Assembly: GCF_002042975.1 (NCBI RefSeq)
Contig: NW_018149371.1
Span: forward strand, 596,108 to 660,107
Direction of reading: 5' to 3'
DNA length: 64,000 nucleotides
Origin: Orbicella faveolata
Lineage: Eukaryota; Cnidaria; Anthozoa; Scleractinia; Merulinidae
Part shown: in pieces, positions 23,507-33,346 of the stretch
Layout of the letters: each line of letters begins with the position of its first letter
Numbering within the stretch: position 1 is the stretch's first letter
The notes under the pieces: model-generated
Told to the model about the DNA's origin: nothing
Database searches by the model: none
What the model saw: only the letters and a program-made list of their open reading frames with translations
Program-made: the position numbers and the translations under genes

Positions 23507-24302
23507 CTTTTTGACAAATGTATTTAATAATATCTTGTAAGCACAGTTTTTGTTGTAAGTCTTGAAATCAGTCACAAAAGAAAAAGTGTATGACATTACC
23601 GTTTAATTACCTGGTTCGTCTATATTGGTTACGCGCCTTTCACCCGTATATGCTGTCTGCTGATGCAGAATTGAAAACTTTTTTTTTTTTTTTGCAAAAT
23701 CCGGTGTTCCGACTTATCAGTTTAAGATTGTGGAAACTGTTCTTTACCGAAAATATTATAAGGAAAACTAATAAGTGGTCATTTTTCAGCAATATTTATT
23801 ATTCTTCCAACTTTTTTTTCTCCCGCGAAGTCTTCAAGACTAGCCTTGGTTCAGTAATTCTGAAAAAAAAAAAAATGAAAGAAAATCATTGTATTTGAAA
23901 ATTTTTCAAGATTAATCCAGTCAGTCGCTATCGAGTAACAGAAATTTAAACCAGTTGATACATTTTTACGGTACTTTGACAATCACCCCTGACATGGTTA
24001 GTGAGCCCCCCACCCCACCCCACCAGCCCCGGCCCGTGTCTTGAAAGAAGCCAGAATTACCTTTGAGAAAAAAAAAAAATTACGACGACTTTCTGAAAGG
24101 GTTAGATGGAAGAAGGGGGCTGAGAAGAGGGTGGGGGGTGTCTGGATCAGGACGGGAGTTTTGGTTTTTCTCTTCACTGTTTTATTATTTTTTTTCCAAA
24201 AGGGAATTATTCCAGAGTCAAACGTATGCACTACCATAAGAGGCTCGTTTTAACGAGGGTGGAGAAGGAGAGATTTATTTGTCAGTTTGCCTCAATATAA
24301 CT

Positions 24303-24472
24303 TACTTACACCTGATCGTACCTTTTTGGTACGCTTTGCCGGCAGCATTTCAGCCGAGTTTGGTCGAGCCATGGTTCGTATTTTGGCGAGACGCAGTCGA
24401 GTCAAAATACATGGCGAGACCAAACTAGTCTGATATGCCGCCGAAGCGTAACAAAAGGGTACGATTAGGTAT
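24303..24472. mobile_element. MITE with TCGTACC ends
   Basis: The left arm TCGTACCTTTTTGGTACGC, continuing through GCCGGCAGCATTTCAG, pairs with CTGATATGCCGCC...GGGTACGA at the right. About 170 bp. Related palindromic phrases (CATATCAGGTCA, GATATCGGAGGA) continue to about 24800. Confidence 0.6.
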
Positions 24473-24639
24473 TCACTGTATCCAAATTCGGCCAATTGAG
24501 CATGATATCTAAGCCATATCAGGTCAGTGACTTTATATCGCAGGACATCAGGACGGTAGACACAGTTTCTCATTGGCCAATTGTAAATTTGGGTACAGTG
24601 AGGTGGCATATCTGGAGAATGTGATGTAGCCATGGTTGA

Positions 24640-25275
24640 GTAAGACCCAGCACAGTAGAGCCAAAATACCCATGGCGAGAAAAAGGAGCCTTATATAGCG
24701 CCCAAGCCTATTAAATGATATGGCATTTACGGCACCAAAATTCGGTCATAAATCGGGCCATATCAGGTCAATAACTTGATATCGGAGGATATGAGGTCAG
24801 ACCTCCGGACCGAGGAAGGTTGGGGGGGGGGGGGGGGGGCACTCTACAAAGTTCAATACCGGGAGGCTCCGCCGCGAGGTCCAACTCCAAACCCTTTTGT
24901 ACGCCATTTTGGCAGAAAAGGTAACCCTTTCGTATGCTTTTAATTAATTGAAAAAAGGTACACAATTCACGTGCTTTCATAACCGGCCCGTATTATGAAG
25001 AAATCGCTAACTTCTTTGTCATTTTCGTATAGTGCCTAATAAATGAAATGATACAGCCATAAGGTGCGTCTGTTCGAAATATCTTAAAGGCCTTTTAAAA
25101 TAACTAAATGATAGATTTCCCTACCATTTCTTATTGGCCCAACTTGTGGAATCCTTACTCTTTGATATACATGAAGCCTGAAAAAGGCAACCCTTTCGGG
25201 CGGAGCCCCCCCGTATAGGCCATGAAAAAGAGTACCCGCCGGGGGGAGGAGGAGAGGTTCAGACGACAAGTTCTC
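24640..25275. repeat. Mixed dispersed repeats and G-run
   Basis: Contains CATATCAGGTCA phrases, a run of about 18 G (24822-24839) and two oppositely placed low-complexity G/C-rich segments around 24780-24910 and 25180-25265 that share AAGGCAACCCTTTCG-like phrases. It resembles the GGGGGACTCCCATAT repeat families elsewhere. No coding exon recognised. Confidence 0.4.
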
Positions 25276-25368
25276 TGTGAATTACAAATTTGGGAACGAT
25301 AATTGGTTTTGTTTCATTTCTTCCTGTGCGCTTATAAGATGTACTTAATGGATATATTCCAGAGATAT

Positions 25369-28300
25369 GTTACTTACAGCACATTTGGCATGTGTATTTG
25401 CAGTTGGGTCCGATGCCTGGATGACTGCAAGATTGCTTGTATATTTTGCAAAAACTTTCTGGCCAGATATCCTTACAATCTAAATGAAGCAATGCATAGT
25501 GTGATTATTAAAATATACTGAAGATACCACTTGAGACTTACTAACTCAAGGGGTATGTTTTTTCCTGTTTGTTTTGTTTATTACTATCATGTTATCATGG
25601 TTGACAAATTACTACCAGAAGCATATCACCTCGACGAGGTGATATGCTTCTATTATTACTCAGTCCTTAATTTATTGCGCGAAATTTCAACACTAATTTA
25701 AAATTTCGCAAGCGAAATTACAAAATTGCAATGGGAAAGTTGTAAACAGTTGTAAGCTTAATTTGTCACCCATGGTATTAAAAGGTGATCAAATGGTATA
25801 CTCGTGAAATTAGAAAATAATCTCACTTGCGTTTTGTCAAATTTCTAACAATTTTGATAAAACGCGCGTGAAAATATTTCCTAATTTCACAAGTACACCG
25901 GTTGATTACCTAGACTTATAAGGGCTATGACTTCATCAGAACGGTTAAATTGTTTATTTGTTTCTAGTTTCCATGATGACAGAAAAGAAGGTTTGAAACG
26001 TAAGCTACCTATGATCTAAAAGTTGGGAAGACATCCCAAAACCCAAGCAGAAAGTTTAAAAAAAGTATAAAAAGTACAGCAATTTGTGGAGCAAATGAAA
26101 AAAATATCGTATTAACTCTTGTTCTTAGGCCATCGCAGCTTGATTACGAATATAGTAGTGAGAAGTTGCTGCTTTACAAGCTGTTAATCCTCATATTGTC
26201 TAGACAGGTTAACTCATTGCTGGAGCTCAGATCATTTTTCTCAGTCTAGGTTCCAGACCTTCAATATTTACAATGCTGTAACATTCAAAAATTTGTAACG
26301 GTCCCCTTTGAAAATGTATGTTAACTAGCATACGAAACGTCAAGTTCTATATCAAAATGCGTTGGAATACAATGTTTATCACCGCTGTTTGTGTTATATT
26401 CTTAAAAGAAAACCTTTTTTTCATCATTCAGGCCGTTTTTTTTTTTTTTTTTTTTTTTTGCAAAAATAGCACAGTATTGCTCCCTGGAAACTGTTCGAAA
26501 GTTAATTTTCCAAACAACGTTGAAGGAACAAACTGTACAGTACGACTTGGTCGCATGCACAGCTCACGAGAGTTTACTGCAAACCACGCTTACTTGTTAT
26601 ATTTTAAGCTAAAACATGAAGGGCGGGAAAACGCATGCATGCTTATTCTAGTGACTTACTTCCTCCTCCACCCGGCTTGGTTGGCACCGGGGGCGGGGGA
26701 GGAGTTGCTCCTCCTCCACCACCACCACCACCACCTCCTCCTCCACCTAGAAAATAAAAAAGATAATTAACAACACTCACAATGATGTATGCAAGAAGAA
26801 ATATTACGTCTTATCAGGCTGCATGCTTGATAGGGGCAAACAATGTATGCTTGCAGGGGCAAACATGCATTGAAATGAGACCCTCTATCGAATCAGCCCA
26901 TAAGTGACCAAATTACCGATCTTTTTTCAAAATGTTTTAAATTACTGGTAATAATAAAAATGATAGTAATGATATCGCCAATGACACCGACAGCGTCAGC
27001 GTCAACGACAACGACAACCACAATGATAACAACGGACTTATAATACATAATTCTAAAGTTCTAAGGCACTGTACTCCAAGTTGATCCTAAAATAAACAAT
27101 TAACAAATAACAAATAAAAAAGCCGCTATTAAAAAGATTTCAAAACTGCGTGTGTTGTGAAAAAGATTTGAAGGATAATAAACACAATAGCCTCCATTTA
27201 GCGTGAAAATATACTCGGATATTTGTCCTTGGACATTATATGGTCTTTGAAGCTCACAGTTTTCACCTCTCGGAACAGATAATGTCCACGGACAAATATC
27301 CCTGTATATTTTCGCGCAAAATGGAGGCTATTGTTTATTTATTTCTCATTTTGTAATTATATCGAGGCCTCTTCACGTGCACGTACCTTGCCCGATGTGA
27401 TTTGTGATCCAGTTAATATAGGAACTAACACGGGCGTACACAGAAAATGTGTGACCTGGGCACGTTCGGCTGGTCACCCATGAGGCCGCCCCACGGAGGA
27501 CCCACCGACTTTCCTCCATACACGACAAGGGGCCACCGCTGTCGCCATTACAGACACTGCTTCCTTTGCCTCCCACGCAGACCATGGAACTCTCATCCAC
27601 TGTTCCTCCGTTTGTTCCGCGACACTCGCTGTGACTCGCCACTGGCGCCGAGGCCTGTTTTAGGCGAGGAGCGAGTGAGTTGGTATTTGGGTTTATTCTT
27701 CCCCATCCTGCATGTTGCAAGAAAGAGGACAACAATAAAAAGACGGAACTTGTCCTTAAAAGATAAAATTACGGCTCACTGCACACCGATTGAACCTAAT
27801 ACTGGGTATTTTGTTCCCAGTTACATGAAAATCCGAACAGCGAGGTTCGTGATGATTTTCCATAGGTTGCTGAGTATTTCTCGCAACATGCTTTTCAAAC
27901 TCATTATTAATTCATGAAGTTAAAACAAAGAAAATCCCAACTGTGAAGGAGGTTTGGATACCCGGTCTTTATTAGCATAGATTTTGACGATTCTGGTTCT
28001 CTGTTTACTCCTTAGTTTTTGTTTCGATTGAGAAGATATATCAAACACTCGAGACAGTGTTTCATCGGCTATCCAAACACCCCGAATTTCGTCAAAATAC
28101 TCCGCTGGGCGTCGTATTTTTAACCCTCTTCTCGGTGTTTGGATATCCCGATGGAACACTGTCTCCGCGTGTTTGATATATTTCATCAACATTTCTGAGC
28201 ATAAATTCCAGATGATTTCCGAAACCTGTCTTGTAGATTTGAAAATGTTTTGTTTTCGAGTCAGCTTGTTCCTGCAGTTCACAATAGCAAGTAGAAAGAA

Positions 28301-30149
28301 GGTCGAGGACGGAGAACTTCTGACATAAAAAGCTAAAAAGTAAAAATTTATTAAAACATTTCGGTCTTAGACCTTCATCACTTACCCTCCAAGAACGAAA
28401 GGTTTTAATAAATTTTTACTTTTTAGTTTTTTACGACAGAAGTTATCCGTCCTCGACCTGCTACTTTTTATCCATACTAGCTACATGTTGAGGTTTGGAC
28501 TGTGAACTTTACGAGATCGTCCTGGCGTCATGCCACCTTTGTTGGCTCGCAGTACAGATGATAACTTCTATAAACACACACACGTGTATATACGTTTTGA
28601 TAAGGCAGGTCTGAATATGGCAGCCTTAGAGTTGGCGTGGACCTGCCATAAAATGTAACTAGCCTTATATTTATACAAAAAAAGAAAATCTTAAAACATT
28701 AAAACAAATCCCGGTTTTTAGAAGTAATTAAACAAGTATCTTTCTCAAATTGGATACGACCGAGACTCACTTTACACTGACAACTCAAACGCGAGAGGAA
28801 ATGCATGATAATAACAATCTCGCCTGTCACATAACACTTGGTTCCTTGGCTGACACGTGACCCATGTGATGGCAGACAGATCGTGTTGATTTTCCCGCCA
28901 AGAGTTGCTGGACGCGCCAATTTCAACACTGCCACGTCATGTCGCAGATGCTGAATGCTGAATGAAGGATGCTTGATGACGCGGGAAACACTAAAGACTT
29001 GCCCGTCACTGGTTCTACTGTGAGCACCTTTACAGGAAAAATATCAAGAACAAGAATTTATGACGAGAAACGAACCCCTCCTGGTTAAAGTCTAAACAGA
29101 TCTTAACAAAATCTAAGTAAATCTTGGCAAGATGTTAGTAAATCGCCTTAAATCTTTTCAGACCAAAACTCTACGAAAACAAAGCAACTTCCTGAGACGC
29201 ACCAAGAGCCACTGAATATCGATTAGGATCACTGCTTCCATCAACGCAATGTGCTGCCGATACAACCCAGTTACTGTTGACAAGGGAGGCGCCACAAATA
29301 TGACGTCCATTGTAACGAAGGGACACTTGCCAGGGCCATGAATTAGGGGCTGCTTCTGCGCCGCCTACAATACGGGACCCAAAGGGCTTCTGTCCGCACG
29401 CTGTTGAAGTAGAAACATATGTAGCTATAATGTTAATGTTAATGTCTCAGTTAACGCTTTTACTCTTCTAGCTTGGCTTAATATTAAGTAAATTTTACTC
29501 TTTTTACGAAGGCTGGCAAAAAATTCCGGCGCTTTCCTGCAGCTATATTTTTTATCAAGCGATGTAAGACTATTGATACCGCACGAATACCCAATTATTG
29601 GGTAACACGTTGCGGTTATCTTATATCATTATTGGTTACCATAGAAATAATACACCTTCAATTTTAGCTTTTGATTCAAACACGACTCGGTAACCCACAC
29701 TTTTTACTATGGAATCGTAATTAGCATGACAAGATACGACTTTTTGCAAAGTGTTAAAAAAAAAAAAATTATTCAGAGAGCAGTCAGAGCCCCCTTAAAT
29801 TCTTATTTCGAGTTTAGCGAGGCTTAATTTATTTTTTCATTTTTTGAAAAAAAAAGTGGTTATGGGTAAAGAAAAATTAAAAATTCACGTCAAACGTAGA
29901 ATTGGTGGATGGCGAACTACTTAGAATACAGTTATCAGAACATTCACTAAATTTGACAATGTCCTACCTAATCACGATCAATGATAATTTTTGAATGCGC
30001 TGTTTAATTAATTTGATTTGTTTGTATATACAATATCAAAAAAGTCTCATATTTAGGATAAAAAAACACTTGTGAATTAAAATCTTACCTTCTGCAAGTG
30101 ATGGTGCTAAAATGCACACCAGCAAGCTTATCACGAGAACGAAAAACAT
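25369..30149 (-). CDS. Secreted chymotrypsin-like protease with ShKT domain (gene B)
   Basis: Exons: 30149-30089 (signal peptide [17 protein letters not shown]), 29400-29203, 29027-28824, 27707-27387, 26746-26660 and 25479-25378, all in phase 1. The three central exons have exactly the lengths of gene A (198, 204 and 321 bp). RIVGG, SAAHC, RHDVAVL and GDSGGPL give a full triad. S189 and V216 again suggest small or hydrophobic P1 preference. The linker exon is longer (87 bp): glycines, then [12 protein letters not shown], then glycines. The ShKT exon starts NCKDIW and has six cysteines. The frame stops at 25369 (CCK-stop) if unspliced, but the same T|GTAAGT donor as in gene A is present. Intron 3 appears to start with GC (ACAG|GCGAGA). 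A TATA-like ATATAAG lies about 50 bp upstream of the ATG. Confidence 0.85.
25378..25479 (-). other. ShKT-domain exon of protease gene B
   Basis: 102 bp between CATTTAG and T|GTAAGT. It encodes [11 protein letters not shown] and then cysteines at ShKT spacing, ending CKYTCQMC. It matches the gene A exon in length, phase and cysteine count but is otherwise quite divergent. Confidence 0.85.
25619..25651. repeat. Perfect hairpin palindrome
   Basis: GAAGCATATCACCTCG is followed, with a one-base centre, by its exact reverse complement. Located about 140 bp upstream (in transcript order) of the ShKT exon, within intron 5 of gene B. Confidence 0.8.
25780..25915. mobile_element. MITE-like inverted repeat
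   Basis: GGTGATCAAATGGTATACTC with GTGAAATTAG at the left is mirrored by CTAATTTCAC and GTACACCGGTTGATTACC at the right. The arms are about 55 bp and imperfect. Intron 5 of gene B. Confidence 0.55.
26660..26746 (-). other. Glycine/proline-linker exon of protease gene B
   Basis: An 87-bp exon between TTTTCTAG and A|GTAAGT. It encodes Gly-rich, then Pro-rich, then Gly-rich sequence, and is more than twice the length of the gene A linker. It is a trinucleotide-repeat-built hinge, so its length is probably polymorphic. Confidence 0.8.
27176..27340. mobile_element. Palindromic MITE with about 60-bp arms
   Basis: AACACAATAGCCTCCATTT pairs with AAAATGGAGGCTATTGTTT. Inside, GGATATTTGTCCTTGGACAT pairs with a matching inverted segment. 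Located just downstream of exon 4 of gene B. Confidence 0.7.
28031..28190. mobile_element. Palindromic MITE, fuller copy
   Basis: GATATATCAAACACTCG pairs with CGTGTTTGATATAT. GACAGTGTTTCATCGG and CCAAACACC are mirrored too. A second, eroded copy lies at 18488-18640. Intron 3 of gene B. Confidence 0.65.
28285..28470. mobile_element. MITE with GGTCGAGGACGG ends
   Basis: AGGTCGAGGACGGAGAACTTC at the left is mirrored by GAAGTTATCCGTCCTCGACCT at the right, and the AAAGTAAAAATTTATTAAAA segment is also inverted. Intron 3 of gene B. Confidence 0.65.
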
Positions 30150-30226
30150 CTTGATGTGAGTGTAATGAGCAGAAGCAGCCAAATGACTGTTTCTTATATT
30201 TCGGCTTTACCCAGTTATTCTACTCA

Positions 30227-30240
30227 GCTGTATTTGAGCC
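30227..30240 (-). promoter_or_regulatory. Conserved GGCTCAAATACAGC promoter motif, gene B
   Basis: 78 bp upstream of the gene B ATG. It matches the motif upstream of gene A and of the two duplicated signal exons. A TATA-like AATATAAG sits between it and the start. Confidence 0.5.
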
Positions 30241-30889
30241 AGGAGTTTGGTGAAAAAACCCTACGACCTCTTGTATCAATACTCTGAAAAATCACCCAAG
30301 AAGAACTCAATCACTTGTTTTGTTAATCTGACGTAAAAAGCGTTTCCGAATGGTTTATTTGGCTACTTGATTTAATCATCTGTTTATATTATTTGAAAAT
30401 ACGTCTTGTGGTAACAAAAGATTCAACTTGAATCTTTTTTTTTTTTTCACGAAAAAGAAAGATTTGTCATTTTAACATGCTTATGCAGTTGTTAGCCCTC
30501 GTACAGACCTTAAAATTCCTTTTTTCGTGTGAAGCAAGGAGCTAGAAGATGTCCACAACAGTCTGTAACTGGATGATTACGCTCCAACGGATCGAAACGG
30601 AGAAGTTCTTAGAGGAAACTTTAACTGACTGTCTTTGCTTTACTAACACTGACCACTTCAATTAAAGAGCACGCAGGTGAAGGGAGCAATATTTCTGCAG
30701 CTGGAAAGTGTATGTTTTCTCAGCTCATCTCTCATCTCAGAATTTTTCTGACCAAAACCAACAAAAAGAATTTTGTGTAGTTGTTTTTGCCACTGTAATT
30801 TGCATTTCCTTTTCGAAATTGAAGCGTAACATTTGGAAATTAGATTCGCAAACTCGCAGGAAAACTCTTAATAAAACTGATTAGATATT

Positions 30890-31500
30890 ACTAAATGTTA
30901 TTAAACCTTGTTATGATCTTAGTTAATCTTAACAAATCCTTGCATGATATTAAGAAGATCTTAGCAAATCTTATCAAACCTAAGCATAATCTTAGTGAAA
31001 TTCTAAGCCGAATCTTAACAAATCTTATTAAATCTTGGAAAATCTTAATAGATCTAAGCATGATCTTGGAAAAATCTTAGAAAATCTTAACAAGTCTAAC
31101 CATAATCTTAGCAAAATCTTTGAAAATCGTAACAATTCTAAGCGTAATCTTAATAAAATCTTAGCAAATCTTTAAAAATCTAAGTATGATCTTGGTAAAA
31201 TGCTAGCAAATCTTTAAAAACAAATCTAAACATAATATATTCAAGTAAAATCTTGATAAATTAATTGTAGCAGATCTTAATAAGCCACGGCAAAATCTTA
31301 GTAACTTTTAAGAAATTTTAGCATAATCTTAGTAAAATCTCGCCAAATCAATCTTACAAATTTAAGCATAATCTTAGGAAAATCTTGGCATATCAATCTT
31401 AAATTAGGAAAATCTTGGCAAATTGTCTAAATTAACAAATCTAAAAAGTTAAGAATAACCTTTACAAATCATGACAATATCTTAGCAGTTCTTTGAAAAA
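30890..31500 (+). repeat. Degenerate tandem array of AATCTTAGCAAAATCTT units
   Basis: About 600 bp of short diverged units built on AATCTTA(A/G)CAAATCTAAGCATAATCTTAG-type words, roughly 17 and 34 bp periods. A smaller patch of the same words occurs at 29095-29155 in intron 2 of gene B. An old minisatellite; the 61-codon open frame inside it is an artefact. Confidence 0.75.
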
Positions 31501-33240
31501 TCCTAGAGGTCGAAAAGCTGGTTGTCACGCGCGTGCGTGATCAAGCGTTACATTCGTTTACGGTGACAGGAAGGAGACCAAGCTCACATGAAGAGGTGCT
31601 TGAATAACCCCAGACCAGCCGAACACTGGAGTAATCAGTCTAATAATTTAAAGGCAAGTTCGTAGACTGAATCAGACAATGTTAGAGCGCTTTAAAAGCC
31701 TGCAGAGACATCTGAGACAGGCATGTCGAGAAGAACTGTGGACACCCTGCCCAAAACATGATAAGGCTTTGAAAGTTCCCCCTAAGGCTAGTCCAATTCT
31801 AGTCTACACGAACGGAAGACAAACGCTTTTTTCAGATTGGCTTTGCATTACTTAATCCAAATCATTTTTGTTATCGTGATAATCCGTCTCAGTTGCTCCT
31901 AATTTTAAACTCCTTTCTTGATCATGTCATGGCGTAAGAGCGTCTGCGTGGGAGGCTAGTGACGCAGGGCACAAAATGAACTTTTAAAAGGAGATTTGAC
32001 AGTATAATTTTGATAAGTTTGCATATCGACAAAAAAAAAAGGAACCTGAAACTTAAACTCAGAACATGGCTACTTTGCGGGGGAACTCAGTGACCCACGC
32101 AGAACTGTATAAATCCGTGGTTATAGATCGTTTTCACTCACGTGGCCAGCAGCCATGCAAATTTATTGAAACAAAAGAAAGTGTTTACATAAGAAAATAG
32201 TTCAATTCCGACAGGATTGTTTTGGTACACCAACATGGCTGCCCTTTCATTGTTTTGGAACACCAATATGGCTGCCGTGACATCATGTGAAAACGCTCTA
32301 TACAAATACAACTTCCTTGATACATGGCTGCAATTTGCGATTTGGGTGTATGCAGGTAAACATGTCCATATTTGGAGTGTTTGCGTGGACGATTTAAGTC
32401 ATTGACGCGGCTTACCCACAAAACTCCGTTTACATTGTCCAATGAAAACAAAACGTTTCTTTTTCTCAACTAGTTTTATGCTTATCATCTGATATCCTAT
32501 GTACATCCGCCTTCCTACTTCAAAATAAATCAGAGAAAAGGTGTGTCTGCATGCAATATTTACGCGAATTTTGTAGCTGCAGCAAAATTCAACCATTCAG
32601 TATTTTCGACTTGGCATAGGTCTTGTGGTTACAACTATTTAGCGACTTAATTCTTTTATCGTCCCATATTTACGATGCTGACTCTGATATTTTCGGTTTC
32701 CATCTTTTCTTTGCCAAATCAAAATTACAGTGAGGGTAAACTACTATGAATTCATCGCTAAAGCGGTCATTACACCCTCGCTCTATCCTCCAAACACAGC
32801 TTTACTCTGTGCATAAGTTGCTTATTTACTGACCGTGCGGTCCAGACGGGAAAATATTTCGACTGAACAGGCGATAACTTACAGTGGTTGACATCCAACT
32901 TGGCTCCATCAACTTACGTAGAATAAATATCTTATCGCAAAAGCAACTGTAAAAAATAAGGATTATCTTGGTACAATTTAATTCGGGAAGTGTTTAAGCG
33001 CACGGACTTCCGAGCTGACGTGCACAGTATTAGTGCAAGTTGACTTTGTTTGCGTCATCGCTGACGTGCGACCAGTTTTCTATAGAATGACGCTATCTAG
33101 GGTTACAGGGTCACGTGATAAGACACTAATGTTGCTTTTCATAGGAATGCGTAAGGTACCATACAATGCCCACTGTTCAGCTGTCTGTTCCTAAAATAGC
33201 TTAATTCATCAACTTGCCCAACCCAATAATCAATACGGAT
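31501..33240. other. Intergenic stretch between the protease and homeobox clusters
   Basis: Apart from the MITE at 32122-32305, no coding exon or RNA gene was recognised. Short open frames near 32185-32596 on both strands overlap the MITE and have no domain. Confidence 0.55.
32122..32305. mobile_element. MITE with ATAGAKCGTTTTCAC ends
   Basis: ATAGATCGTTTTCAC at the left is mirrored by GTGAAAACGCTCTAT at the right. Inside, TTTTGG(T/A)ACACCAA(C/T)ATGGCTGCC is repeated directly. Confidence 0.7.
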
Positions 33241-33346
33241 GTTCTGTACTTAAGCAGGTACCAAAATGATCGGCAAGCAAGTTATAGCTCCACTCTGGCG
33301 GTAGACTAATGGTGAATATCGAATAATAACTGTTACTGTCACTCAA

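Noticed and set aside
26318-26770. 150-codon plus-strand ORF with poly-His end
   Set aside because: It crosses a T-run and reads antisense through the glycine/proline linker exon of protease gene B.
27447-27917. 156-codon plus-strand ORF
   Set aside because: It is antisense to exon 4 of protease gene B over most of its conserved part; no domain of its own.
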